Assembly (NCBI RefSeq): GCF_000092645.1
Contig: NC_014165.1
Coordinates: 3,038,001 to 3,102,000 of the forward strand
From: Thermobispora bispora DSM 43833
Lineage (GTDB): Bacteria > Actinomycetota > Actinomycetes > Streptosporangiales > Streptosporangiaceae
Direction: 5' to 3'
Length of the DNA: 64,000 bases
Below the pieces are notes generated by a model, which was given only the letters and a program-made list of their open reading frames with translations, had not been told where the DNA came from and searched no databases. Positions 51,196 to 61,726 of this stretch are shown in pieces (position 1 is the first letter of the stretch; each line of letters opens with the position of its first letter). Made by a program: the position numbers and the translations under genes.

Positions 51196-52151
51196 CGATC
51201 TGGACCCCGGGCTCGGAGAAGGGGCGCCCGCTGCACTTCCCGCCGCTGCCCGACTTCGCCGCGGTCGCCGACGACCCGGATGAGTTCCAGGAGGCGGTGG
51301 ACACCGCGGTCGCCGCTCTCATCCCCCGGGCCAAGCTCGACGGGAACGCCAGCAAGGCCCACCTCGGCCGGGCCGTGCTCCGCGAGGCGGTCATCCACTA
51401 CGCGCGCAACGGCGGCACGGACCTCACCGGCCTGATCCGCCTGCTCGCCGCACTGCCCGATGGGGTGAGCATCATCGACGGCGCCAGCAAGATCGCCGCC
51501 GATATCTCCCAGCACCTGCGGGCGGCGATGGTGAGCGATCGGCTGTTCGCGGGCAGCGGTGAGCCGGTCGACCCGGCCACGCTGCTCACCCCGCCGCCCG
51601 GGAAACGGGCCCGGGTGTCGGTGATCAGCTTCGTCGGGCTGGAGTCGGACGTCCAGCGGCAGACCTTCGTCAACCAGCTCCAGATGGCGCTGTTCTCCTG
51701 GATCAGGCGGCACCCGGCCGGAGACCGGCCGCTGGGCGGCCTGCTCGTGATGGACGAGGCGCAGACCTTCGCGCCGTCGGGGGCGATGACCCCGTGCACG
51801 CAGAGCACCCTCACCCTCGCCTCCCAGGCGCGGAAGTACGGCCTCGGCCTCATCTTCGCCACCCAGGCGCCGCGCGGCCTGCACAACCGGATCTCCGGGA
51901 ACGCGGCGACCCAGTTCATCGGCCTGCTCAGCAGCCCGGCGCAGATCCGGGCCGCCAATGAGCTGGCCATCGCCAAGGGCGGGCGGGGCCTCGCCGACAT
52001 CGGCCGGCTGCGGCCCGGCGAGTTCTACGCGGCCGTCGACGGCGGCGCGTTCGAGAAGGCGCGCACGCCGTTCTGCCTGAGCCACCATCCGCGCAGCCCG
52101 CTCACCAAGGAAGAGGTGGTCGCCCGCGCGGCGGCCGGCCGGGCCGCGTAG
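51051..52151 (+). CDS. Cassette ATPase, HerA-type C-terminal part (after frameshift)
   Basis: Real similarity starts around base 51145 (LGEGDAALAAEYLAHTDVTIWTPGSEKGRPLHFPPLPDF). It continues through a HerA/TraG-like ATPase: Walker B GGLLVMDEAQTFAPS, sensor region LTLASQARKYGLGLIFATQAPRGLHNRISGNAATQFIGLLSSPAQIRAANELA, and the final GRLRPGEFYAA. The region from 51051 to about 51140 is an out-of-frame overlap with the preceding frame. On its own this part lacks the Walker A loop and cannot be an active ATPase. HerA-type ATPases are DNA translocases that act with nucleases. Here the DUF559 protein of the same operon could be that nuclease. Confidence 0.75.
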   Translation: MRPPRGQLDRARPEQRPRPARGPVAGAAAGLGEGDAALAAEYLAHTDVTIWTPGSEKGRPLHFPPLPDFAAVADDPDEFQEAVDTAVAALIPRAKLDGNASKAHLGRAVLREAVIHYARNGGTDLTGLIRLLAALPDGVSIIDGASKIAADISQHLRAAMVSDRLFAGSGEPVDPATLLTPPPGKRARVSVISFVGLESDVQRQTFVNQLQMALFSWIRRHPAGDRPLGGLLVMDEAQTFAPSGAMTPCTQSTLTLASQARKYGLGLIFATQAPRGLHNRISGNAATQFIGLLSSPAQIRAANELAIAKGGRGLADIGRLRPGEFYAAVDGGAFEKARTPFCLSHHPRSPLTKEEVVARAAAGRAA

Positions 52152-52181
52152 GAGCCGGCGGGCCGGTCGCCCCGGTGACCT

Positions 52182-52216
52182 CTCCCTCCAGGGCACCGCC
52201 CCGGCCCTGGAGGGAG
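52182..52216 (+). terminator. Terminator after the cassette ATPase
   Basis: Perfect 13-bp arms CTCCCTCCAGGGC and GCCCTGGAGGGAG, 9-base loop, 31 bases after the ATPase stop codon. No T-tract. Confidence 0.75.
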
Positions 52217-52324
52217 CGGCTCACCCGGCCCGGAGCCCGCGCGGGCCCGGCGGGTCGCCTCGGATGACTCCACCTGGTCCGTCGCCCGGCACCGCACGCA
52301 CCGGCCCTTCTCGCCGGCCGCGGG

Positions 52325-52357
52325 CGGAGCCCCGGCCACCGGGCGACCGGCCTGGCA
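52325..52357 (-). repeat. Short outer block, left copy
   Basis: On the minus strand this 33-base stretch reads TGCCAGGCCGG(T)CGCCCG(G) and onward. It matches 56307-56339 with 2 mismatches, in inverted orientation. It lies 16 bases outside the 93-bp left copy. Confidence 0.75.
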
Positions 52358-52373
52358 GGTCGGCAAGCCCACC

Positions 52374-52466
52374 CTGAAAGACGGGGGACCGCCTCCGGTG
52401 CGGCGGTGCCGTACCGGAGGCGGCCTGGGCGAGGGTCAATCAGTCCACTGGGAGATCACCGGTTCC
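52374..52466 (-). repeat. 93-bp terminator-containing block, left copy (inverted with respect to right copy)
   Basis: It lies 21 bases after the esterase stop codon. Aligned without gaps to 56035-56127 on the opposite strand it has 8 mismatches in 93. It contains the hairpin ACCGGAGGCGG / CCGCCTCCGGT (52389-52399 and 52413-52423), which ends transcription of the esterase gene. Confidence 0.9.
52389..52423 (-). terminator. Terminator of the esterase gene
   Basis: Perfect 11-bp arms with a 13-base loop. On the minus strand it is followed by CCCCGTCTTTCAG, a weak T-tract. The same hairpin is found after the xylanase gene at 56078-56112. Confidence 0.8.
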
Positions 52467-52487
52467 AGGCCGGCTCGGGGCGGGGGA

Positions 52488-53756
52488 TCAGCTCGCCGTG
52501 CAGGTGAGGGAGGAGGAGAGCTGACCGGTGCCCGAGCCGAGGAAGCCGAACGAGGTGGAGCCGCCGGCCGGCACGTTGCCGTTCCAGCTCACGTTCCGGA
52601 CGGTGACGTTCGAGCCGCTGGTGGACAGGTCACCGTTCCACAGCTGGGTGATGGACTGGCCGCTCGGCAGGGTCCACTGAACGGTCCACCCGTTGATCGG
52701 CGAGGAGCCGGTGTTCTTCACGGTCACCTCGGCCTGGAAGCCGCCCGGCCACTGGTTGACCAGCGCGTACGTGGCCTCGCACGCCCTGCCCGCCGGCGGC
52801 TGGGACGGCGACGGCGAGGGCGAGACCGGAGGCTGCGACGGCGATGGCGAGGCCGGAGGCGCGGGGGTGGAGCCGTCCAGGCCGAAGAAGCTGATCGCGT
52901 AGGCCGCCATTCCCGGATGCGGCAGATCGTGGCCGGCCCCCTGGATGGTCCACGCCTCGACCTCACCGGAGCCGTAGACCCGCCGGACCCAGTTGGGCTG
53001 CGGGTACTCGGTGCGGGTGGGGGTCTGGCTGATGCCGAACACGTTCGTCCACTGGTCGACCTGCTCCTGCAGCATGCCGTAGTTGAGCACGTTGTCGTTC
53101 GTGCCGTGCCAGGTCATGACCCGCGGCCGGGGCCCGGTGTAGCCGGGGTAGGCGTTGCGGACCAGGTCACCCCACTGCTGGGGCGTCTTGTCCCCGCACC
53201 CGGCCGGTCCGAAGCAGCCGTACGGGATCCCGGCGAAGGGGGCGCCGGCCTTGAACACGTCCGGGTAGGTGGCGAGCAGGTTGTTGGTCTCCATCGCGCC
53301 GGACGAGAAGCCGGTGGCGAACACCCGCTCCGGGTCGGCGTTGTAACGCTGGAGCACGTACCGGACCATGGAGACGATCGACACGGGGTCGCTGCCCCCG
53401 TCGTGGCGCAGCGCCTCGTTCGACCAGACGTCGAAGCAGTTCGTCATCCCGCCGATGCTCTTGTTCGCCTGCGGGTAGATGACGATGAAGCCGTACCGGT
53501 CGGCCAGCGACGCGAACTCGGTGCTCTGGTAGAAGCCGGTTGCGGTGCCGTTGCAGCCGTGCATCGCCACCACAACGCCCGGGTTCGGCGCGAGGGCGTT
53601 GGGGACGTACAGGTACATCCGGAGGTTGCCCGGGTTAGGGCCGAAGTTGGTCACCTCGGTCAGGGCCGCGGCCGACGCCGCCGGCCCGGGCATCACGAGC
53701 GCGAAGAGTGCCGCGAGCAGGGCCGCGGCACGGGTGAGTTTCCAGAACCGCCTCAT
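52488..53756 (-). CDS. Secreted CE1/PHB-depolymerase-type esterase with CBM2
   Basis: A 422-residue secreted enzyme. A signal peptide (RRFWKLTRAAALLAALFALVMPGPAASAA) leads to an alpha/beta-hydrolase domain. Motifs in order are VVVAMHGCNGTA (oxyanion), the nucleophile GFSSGAMETN, then HGTNDNVLNY (Asp) and IQGAGHDLPHPG (His). This is the CE1 family of acetylxylan and feruloyl esterases and polyhydroxybutyrate depolymerases. A Pro/Ser linker with repeated PSPSQPP follows. The C-terminal CBM2 (ACEATYALVNQWPGGFQAEVTVKNTGSSPINGWTVQW, ending SLTCTAS) binds cellulose or xylan. Pairing with a divergent xylanase favours acetylxylan esterase activity, but this is not certain. Confidence 0.92.
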   Translation of the reverse strand: MRRFWKLTRAAALLAALFALVMPGPAASAAALTEVTNFGPNPGNLRMYLYVPNALAPNPGVVVAMHGCNGTATGFYQSTEFASLADRYGFIVIYPQANKSIGGMTNCFDVWSNEALRHDGGSDPVSIVSMVRYVLQRYNADPERVFATGFSSGAMETNNLLATYPDVFKAGAPFAGIPYGCFGPAGCGDKTPQQWGDLVRNAYPGYTGPRPRVMTWHGTNDNVLNYGMLQEQVDQWTNVFGISQTPTRTEYPQPNWVRRVYGSGEVEAWTIQGAGHDLPHPGMAAYAISFFGLDGSTPAPPASPSPSQPPVSPSPSPSQPPAGRACEATYALVNQWPGGFQAEVTVKNTGSSPINGWTVQWTLPSGQSITQLWNGDLSTSGSNVTVRNVSWNGNVPAGGSTSFGFLGSGTGQLSSSLTCTAS

Positions 53757-56127
<2,371 letters not shown>

Positions 56128-56306
56128 ACCCCCCTGCTTCCGGGGATAGCGGTCCCCTGTTTCCGGGGATGGCGCTTCTTTGTTTCGTTTTCGGGACGGT
56201 CAGGACCGGTCACGGGAGGAAGGCTCCGGCATCCCCTTGCCCGGTGGCCCGGGCCCCGTGCCTGCCTTCCAGGCCGGTTGTACTCCGACACCCAGACCCC
56301 TTGGAT

Positions 56307-56339
56307 TGCCAGGCCGGACGCCCGCTGGCCGGGGCTCCG
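56307..56339 (+). repeat. Short outer block, right copy
   Basis: 31 of 33 bases match 52325-52357 inverted. It lies 179 bases beyond the right 93-bp copy, compared with 16 bases on the left, so about 160 bases have been inserted here or lost there. The intervening stretch contains tandem GGTCCCCTGTTT copies (56111-56122, 56151-56162). Confidence 0.75.
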
Positions 56340-56543
56340 GCGGCCGCCGAGGTAGGCCGGTCCGCGCGTTGCCGAGCAAGATTCCGAGTAACGGACACGG
56401 TCGGAGCCAGGTGGCTCACCGCTCCCGCTACCGGGGCGAGGCGGGCGGTCCACGGGCAGCTCCCGAAGAGAACAGCGCACCGCCTGTCATGGCCGGCGGT
56501 GACCACGGCGCCGCGGCGTTAGGTGACCCTCACGGGCCGGACA

Positions 56544-56561
56544 ATTGACCGGGCGGTCAAT
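56544..56561. promoter_or_regulatory. TetR-type palindrome upstream of the SPW-repeat gene
   Basis: ATTGACCG-GG-CGGTCAAT: perfect 8-bp arms around two bases, 53 bases before the start of the SPW gene. The TTGACC within it could also be the -35 element. A site for a TetR-family repressor is likely; the repressor is not encoded nearby. Confidence 0.45.
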
Positions 56562-56614
56562 CAAGCGGACCGTTGGGGTCAAACATCCGCTTATCCCATG
56601 TCACGGAGGCACGG

Positions 56615-56962
56615 ATGGGTCTTCCGAGATCGCTGTCCGACATCGTCGCCCTCCTGGCCGGCCTCGCCTCTGTGCTCGCACCGTTCATCTGGGCGAGCGA
56701 CGCCGCGGCCGCCACTCAGCCGCTCCTCCTGCTCGGGGCCCTGCTCGTGGTCTCCGCCCTGTGGTCCCTGGTCGGATCGGGCGGCGCGAGCTCCTGGGTC
56801 ACCGCCGCCTTCGCCGCACTGCTCTTCGTCTCCCCCTGGGCCTTCGGTTTCGACGGCGACGCGGCCGCCGCCTGGACCGCCTGGGCCGCCGGCGCCATCG
56901 CCCTCATCGTCGGCTTCGTGACCTCTCTGCAGGCCCGGACCCCGGCGTCCGCGCACAGCTGA
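56615..56962 (+). CDS. SPW-repeat membrane protein
   Basis: A 115-residue protein with two to four hydrophobic segments (IVALLAGLASVLAPFIWA, PLLLLGALLVVSALWSLV, SSWVTAAFAALLFVSPWAFGF, AAWTAWAAGAIALIVGFV). The SPW motif of the family (LFVSPWAFGF) is present, with a related PFIW in the first half. Function is unknown. Similar proteins are common in actinobacteria. ATG 56615 is chosen because GGAGG lies 6 bases upstream; a GTG at 56573 would extend it by 14 residues. Its neighbour is convergent, so it stands alone. Confidence 0.8.
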   Translation: MGLPRSLSDIVALLAGLASVLAPFIWASDAAAATQPLLLLGALLVVSALWSLVGSGGASSWVTAAFAALLFVSPWAFGFDGDAAAAWTAWAAGAIALIVGFVTSLQARTPASAHS

Positions 56963-57102
56963 CCCAACTCCGGGCCCGAGGCGCCCGGCCACCCGGCCCG
57001 CGCCCGGCCCCTGCCACCTCCCCGGTGCGGCCCTTCCCGTCGTCTTCCGGTCGGCGGCGGGAGGGGCCTTGGCATGTCGGGCCCGGAGCACACGCTCGCG
57101 GT

Positions 57103-58092
57103 TCACCGCGCCATCGAGTACGGCACGGCGAGCTCCTCGGCGAACCACGCGATGGTGCGGCGCAGCCCGGTCCGCGGGTCGACGCGCGGCCGCCACCCGA
57201 GCAGCTCGGTGGCGAGCGTGATGTCCGGCCGGCGCACGGCCGGGTCGTCGGTGGGCCGCGGGACGAACGTGATCGGCGACGAGGACCCGGCGAGGTCGCG
57301 GATGGTCTCCGCCAGCTCGAGCATCGACATCTCGGCCGGGTTGCCGATGTTGACCGGGCCGGGGAAGCCGCTCGCGGCGAGCGCGAGGACGCCCTCGACC
57401 GTGTCGTCCACGTAGCAGATCGACCGGGTCTGGCTGCCGTCCCCGGTCACGGTGATCGGCTCTCCGGTGAGCGCCTGGCGGATGAACGTGGGGATCGCCC
57501 GGCCGTCGTGCGGCCGCATCCGCGGGCCGTAGGTGTTGAAGATCCGGGCGATCGCGGTGTCCGTGCCGCGCGCGTTCCGGTAGGCGGTGGTGAGCGCCTC
57601 GGCGTAGCGTTTCGCCTCGTCGTAGACGCTGCGCGGCCCGACCGGGTTGACGTTGCCCCAGTACGTCTCCCGCTGCGGGTGCTCCAGCGGGTCGCCGTAC
57701 ACCTCGCTGGTGGAGGCGAGGACGAACCGGGCGTGCTTCTCCGTGGCGAGCTCGAGGGCGTGCCGGGTGCCGAGGCTGCCGGCCTCGAGCGTCTCGATCG
57801 GGTGGCGCAGGTAGTCGGCGGGGGACGCGGCGGAGGCGAAGTGCAGCACCAGGTCCACCTTCCCGGGCACGTCGGCGCCTTGGGTGAGGTCGCAGCGGAC
57901 GAGCCGGAACGCCGGGTCGCCGATCAGGTGCCGCACGTTCCGGAGCGACCCGGTGAGGAGGTTGTCGAGGCAGATCACCTCGGCCTCCAGGCCGATGATC
58001 CGCTCGCACAGGTGAGACCCGAGGAACCCGGCGCCGCCGGTCACCACCACCCGGTTCCCGCGCAGCCTCCCCCGTGATAAGGCGTCGGTCAT
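57103..58092 (-). CDS. NAD-dependent sugar epimerase/decarboxylase (UXS-like)
   Basis: A 329-residue extended short-chain dehydrogenase. The cofactor motif is VVVTGGAGFLGSHLCERI. The catalytic YxxxK is in SVYDEAKRYAEALTTAY, with STSEVYGDP before it. Family marks LHFASAASPADYLRHPIETLE and NTYGPRMRPHDGRAIPTFIRQAL fit UDP-glucuronate decarboxylase (UXS) and its relatives. It converts a nucleotide sugar for glycan assembly in the cytoplasm. The ATG overlaps the stop of the upstream GT9 gene by 4 bases. It is the last gene of the glycan operon. Confidence 0.92.
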   Translation of the reverse strand: MTDALSRGRLRGNRVVVTGGAGFLGSHLCERIIGLEAEVICLDNLLTGSLRNVRHLIGDPAFRLVRCDLTQGADVPGKVDLVLHFASAASPADYLRHPIETLEAGSLGTRHALELATEKHARFVLASTSEVYGDPLEHPQRETYWGNVNPVGPRSVYDEAKRYAEALTTAYRNARGTDTAIARIFNTYGPRMRPHDGRAIPTFIRQALTGEPITVTGDGSQTRSICYVDDTVEGVLALAASGFPGPVNIGNPAEMSMLELAETIRDLAGSSSPITFVPRPTDDPAVRRPDITLATELLGWRPRVDPRTGLRRTIAWFAEELAVPYSMAR

Positions 58093-59081
58093 CGTGGGCT
58101 CACCTCCAGTAGCCGGCGCGCCGCGGCGAGCACCTCGGGCACCCCGATCCGCAGCAGCCCGTCCGAGGGCCGGTCCGCGTGCGGGTCGCCGGGGATCCCG
58201 GCCCAGAGCGCGATGTGCGGGCCGCCGGGCGGCGGGCCCCACCGGTCCGGGGAGACCGGGCCGAAGAGCACCACCGACGGGGTGGCGTACGCGGTGGCGA
58301 GGTGGGCCACCCCGGTGTCCCCGCAGATCACCAGCCGGGCGTGGGCGATGAGCGCGGCGAGCTCGGGCAGGCCCGTCCGCCCGGCGAGTACGCACCCGTC
58401 CGGCAGGCCGGCGAGCCGGGCCACCCGCCGGGCGATGCCGATCTCCGCGGTGCCGCCCGTGACGACGATGGGGTGCCCCAGGCGGCCGAGCTCGGCCGCC
58501 ACCTCGGCGAACCGCTCCGGCGGCCACCGTCTCGCCCCGGAGGCGGCGCCGGGGTGGATGACGATCTCCCCGCCGCGCAGCGGGCTGCGGCCCGGGTCGC
58601 GCAGGGCGAGGTCGCCCGGGTCCGCCGGGATGCCGTACCAGGCGAGCTGCGCGCACCACCGCCGGACCTCGTGCATCTCCTCCCGCCACGGCGGCCCGGC
58701 CACCCCGGGGATCCCGGGGTGCGCGTGGGTGAGCAGCCGCCCGGGCCGGGTGCGGCACAGCGCCAGGGTGCTCTGCGGGCCGCTGCCGTGCAGGTTGACC
58801 GCCACGTCGGGGCCGCGCCACGGCACCGGGCCGGGCCCGCTGACGTCGAGCAGCTCGTCGACTCCGCCGATGAGCGGCAGCAGCCCGGCGAGCCGGGCCG
58901 GGGCGGCGAGCACGAACCGGTGCCCGGGGTGGGCGCGGCGCAGGGCCCGCAGCGCGGGCACCGCGGTGAGCAGGTCGCCGAGCCCGAGCCCGCGCAGCGC
59001 GAGCAGGACGGGGCGGCCCCGCGCCGCGGCGCGGACGGGCGCCGTCGCCGCCGGTGCCGTGCGGTGCGCGGTCAGGGCCAT
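58089..59081 (-). CDS. Glycosyltransferase family 9 (heptosyltransferase-like) protein
   Basis: A 330-residue GT-B glycosyltransferase. The opening VLLALRGLGLGDLLTAVPALRALRRAHPGHRFVLAAPARLAGLL and the C-terminal LPELAALIAHARLVICGDTGVAHLATAYATPSVVLFGPVSPDRWGP are marks of GT9 enzymes. These transfer heptose from ADP-heptose in Gram-negative LPS core synthesis. Here there is no LPS, so the acceptor must be some other glycan or protein. ATG 59081 overlaps the end of the SDR gene by 10 bases. Confidence 0.9.
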   Translation of the reverse strand: MALTAHRTAPAATAPVRAAARGRPVLLALRGLGLGDLLTAVPALRALRRAHPGHRFVLAAPARLAGLLPLIGGVDELLDVSGPGPVPWRGPDVAVNLHGSGPQSTLALCRTRPGRLLTHAHPGIPGVAGPPWREEMHEVRRWCAQLAWYGIPADPGDLALRDPGRSPLRGGEIVIHPGAASGARRWPPERFAEVAAELGRLGHPIVVTGGTAEIGIARRVARLAGLPDGCVLAGRTGLPELAALIAHARLVICGDTGVAHLATAYATPSVVLFGPVSPDRWGPPPGGPHIALWAGIPGDPHADRPSDGLLRIGVPEVLAAARRLLEVSPR

Positions 59082-59752
59082 GAGGTCTCCGTGCCCGGGC
59101 AGACGACCAGCTCCCTCACCTGGCAGGACGGCGGCCGGCCGAGCGCGTAGACGATCGCGTCCGCGACGTCCTCCGGCCGGCTGAGCGTCACGCCCGGGCC
59201 CGGCCGGTACTTCTCGTCCCGGCCGTCGAAGAACGCGGTGCGCATCCCGCCGGGGATCAGCAGGGTCACCCCGACCTCGTCCCCGAGCTCGGCGGCGAGC
59301 GCCCGGGTGAACCCGACCACGCCGAACTTGCTCGCGCAGTACGCGGTGGCGTCGCTCACCGCGCGCAGCCCGAGGGTGGAGGCGACGGTCACCACCGTGC
59401 CGCGGCTGCGGCGCAGGTACGGCAGGGCGGCCCGGACCACCGCGGCCGTGCCGATGAGGTTGACCCGGATCACCCGCTCCCACCGGTCGGCGGGCACGTC
59501 CTCGAGCCGGCCGCACACGTCGATGCCCGCGCACGTCACCACCCCGTCGAGGCCGCCCGCCCGCTCGGCGAGCTCGCGGACCGCGCGCTCGGCCTGGTCC
59601 CGGTCGGCGAGGTCGGCGCACACGTGCTCCACGTCCCCGGCGCACGCGCGCAGGTCGATGACGAGCGGCCGCCCGCCCGCCTTGGCGACCGCCTCGACGG
59701 TGGCCCGGCCCAGGCCGGAGGCGCCCCCGGTGATCAGTACGGTTCCCAGCAT
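59072..59752 (-). CDS. Short-chain dehydrogenase/reductase
   Basis: A 226-residue classical SDR. Cofactor motif VLITGGASGLGRATVEAVAKAGG, then VTCAGIDVCG (NAG-like), catalytic Ser in VTVASTLGLRAVSDATAYCASKFG with YCASK supplying Tyr and Lys. The reduced cofactor and substrate are not evident; in the glycan operon it may reduce a keto-sugar intermediate. I start at ATG 59752, which has AGGAAAGGGG upstream; the ATG at 59773 lies upstream of that site and is unlikely. Confidence 0.88.
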   Translation of the reverse strand: MLGTVLITGGASGLGRATVEAVAKAGGRPLVIDLRACAGDVEHVCADLADRDQAERAVRELAERAGGLDGVVTCAGIDVCGRLEDVPADRWERVIRVNLIGTAAVVRAALPYLRRSRGTVVTVASTLGLRAVSDATAYCASKFGVVGFTRALAAELGDEVGVTLLIPGGMRTAFFDGRDEKYRPGPGVTLSRPEDVADAIVYALGRPPSCQVRELVVCPGTETSWP

Positions 59753-59791
59753 CGGATGTGCCCCTTTCCTCATCGGTCCGCCGTGCGGGCG

Positions 59792-61177
59792 TCAGGCGGC
59801 GCTCCGGGCGGCCGCGATCAGCCGCGTGGTGGAGTAGCCGGGCAGCGTCGGCAGGATCACGACCTCGCCCCCGGCCCGCCGTACGGCCTCCGCCTCGGGC
59901 AGCGGCCGGCCGGCGTAGTCGCCGCCCTTCACCCACACGTGCGGGCGCAGCCGCTCGACCACCCGCTCCGGGGTGTCCTCGTCGAAGACGGTCACCGCGT
60001 CCACGCACGCCAGCGCGCTCACCACCTCCACCCGGTCCCGCTCCGGCACCACCGGGCGGGTGGGTCCCTTGAGCCGGCGGACCGAGGCGTCGGAGTTGAG
60101 GCAGACGATGAGCGCGTCGCCGAGCGCCCGGGCCCGGCGGAGCAGGCTCACGTGCCCGGCGTGGAGCAGGTCGAAGCACCCGCCGGTGGCGACGACCCGC
60201 CCGCCGGCGGCCCGCACCGCGTCGGCGACCTCGAACGCCGGCGCCCCGGGCGGGACGAGCCGCCCCGCGCCGGTCACCGGGTCGCCGGGTGCGGGGCGGC
60301 GGAACGCGGCCGCACCGCCTTCGGCCACGAACCGGGTGGCCTCGCCGACGGCCGCGGTGACCGCGTCCTCGATCCCGGCCCCGCCGGCGAGCGCGGCCGC
60401 CGCCACCGCGGCGAACGCGTCACCGGCGCCGCAGGCGTCCCGGCCGGCGAGGGCCACCGGCGCTGGGATAGGTGCGCAGCCGCCGTCCCGGCGCGCGAGC
60501 ACCGCGCCCCGTTCGCCGAGGGTGACCGCCACCGCTGCCACCCCGAGGCGCCGCACCAGGTGCCGGGCGGCCCGGTCCGGCGGCGGGCCCGGCGGGCCGG
60601 GGAACGCGGTGGCGCACAGGGCGGCCGCCTCCGCCTCGTTCGGGGTGACGAGCGCGCACCACCCCGGCGGCGGCGCGCCCCGCGGGTGCGGGTCCCAGAC
60701 GATGGGCGCGGTGAGCCCGCGGAGCAGCCCGGCGCAGGCCCCGGCCACCCCGCCCCCGTAGTCGGCGACCAGGATCGCCCCGGCACCGCGCAGCGCCGCG
60801 GCCGCCCGCTCCGCCGCCGGGCCGTCGGCCGGCCGCGGCCCGCCGCGCCCGGCGTCGATCCGCAGCAGGGTCTGGCCGCGGGCGCGCACCCGGACCTTGC
60901 GGACCGTGGTGCCGTGGAGCGGGAGCCGTACCAGGTCGACCGGGAGCAGCTCCGCCAGCCGGTGCCCGGCCGGGTCCTCCCCGAGCGCGGTGATCAGCAC
61001 GACCTCCGTCCCGCCGCGGGCGGCGAGCGCGGCGGCCAGGCCGGCGCCACCCGGCCGGTGGTAGGCGGACGGGTCCTCGACCACCGGCACCGGGGCCTCG
61101 GGCGACAGGCGGGAGGCGTCGCCTTCGAGGTCCACGTCGAGCAGGCAGTCTCCGATGACGACGACGGGCCCTCTCAC
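59792..61177 (-). CDS. HldE-like bifunctional heptose kinase/nucleotidyltransferase
   Basis: A 461-residue fusion. Residues ~1-310 are a PfkB kinase (VVVIGDCLLDVDLEGDASRLSPEAPVPVVE, ILVADYGGGVAG, TPNEAEAAAL, AGRDACGAGDAFAA) that would phosphorylate heptose-7-phosphate at C1. Residues ~325-461 are a cytidylyltransferase-like domain with VATGGCFDLLHAGHVSLLRRARALGDALIVCLNSDASVRRLKG, HVWVKGGDYAG and GYSTTRLI. That domain activates the sugar with a nucleotide. The domain order equals HldE of Gram-negative bacteria. GTG 61177 overlaps gmhA by 4 bases, so both enzymes are made together. Confidence 0.92.
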   Translation of the reverse strand: MRGPVVVIGDCLLDVDLEGDASRLSPEAPVPVVEDPSAYHRPGGAGLAAALAARGGTEVVLITALGEDPAGHRLAELLPVDLVRLPLHGTTVRKVRVRARGQTLLRIDAGRGGPRPADGPAAERAAAALRGAGAILVADYGGGVAGACAGLLRGLTAPIVWDPHPRGAPPPGWCALVTPNEAEAAALCATAFPGPPGPPPDRAARHLVRRLGVAAVAVTLGERGAVLARRDGGCAPIPAPVALAGRDACGAGDAFAAVAAAALAGGAGIEDAVTAAVGEATRFVAEGGAAAFRRPAPGDPVTGAGRLVPPGAPAFEVADAVRAAGGRVVATGGCFDLLHAGHVSLLRRARALGDALIVCLNSDASVRRLKGPTRPVVPERDRVEVVSALACVDAVTVFDEDTPERVVERLRPHVWVKGGDYAGRPLPEAEAVRRAGGEVVILPTLPGYSTTRLIAAARSAA

Positions 61178-61725
61178 GCGCCTGCCTCCTCGATGACGTC
61201 GCAGAGCATGTGGATCACGGTGAGGTGCACCTCCTGGACGATCGCGACATCGGGCTCGGGCACCGCCACCGCGTCGTCGCAGAGCACGGCGAGCGGGTTG
61301 GGCGCCGGCCCGGTGAGCGCCCAGGTGGTGAGCCCGCACTCGCGACCGGCGGCCGCGGCGGCGAGCACGTTCCCGCTCGCCCCGCTGGTGGACAGGCAGA
61401 TGAGCACGTCGCCCGGCCGGCCGTGCGCGCGCACCTGCCGGGCGAAGACCTCGCCGGGCCCGAAGTCGTTGCCGATCGCGGTGAAGCTGGAGGCGTCGGC
61501 GTGCAGCGGGATGGCCGAGTACGGCCGCCGGTCCGACCGGTACCGCCCCACCAGCTCGGCGGTGAGGTGCTGGGCCTCGGCGGCCGAGCCCCCGTTGCCG
61601 CAGGCGAGCATCCGCCCGCCGCCGGAGAGCACGGCGGCGAGCTTGAGCCCCCAGGCCTGGATCTTCGGCGCCTCCCGGTCGAGGGCGTGCAGTGCGGTGC
61701 GCAGCCTGGCCAGATGAGGGTGCAT
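61174..61725 (-). CDS. gmhA: Sedoheptulose-7-phosphate isomerase (GmhA)
   Basis: A 183-residue SIS-fold isomerase that turns sedoheptulose-7-phosphate into D-glycero-manno-heptose-7-phosphate. The phosphate loop GNGGSAAEAQHLTAELVGRY is intact, unlike the two SIS proteins at 34-35 kb. LICLSTSGASGNVLAAAAAG and the C-terminal VQEVHLTVIHMLCDVIEE are typical. It is the first step of the activated heptose pathway and directly precedes the HldE-like gene. A GmhB phosphatase is not seen in the window. Confidence 0.93.
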   Translation of the reverse strand: MHPHLARLRTALHALDREAPKIQAWGLKLAAVLSGGGRMLACGNGGSAAEAQHLTAELVGRYRSDRRPYSAIPLHADASSFTAIGNDFGPGEVFARQVRAHGRPGDVLICLSTSGASGNVLAAAAAGRECGLTTWALTGPAPNPLAVLCDDAVAVPEPDVAIVQEVHLTVIHMLCDVIEEAGA

Positions 61726-61726
61726 G

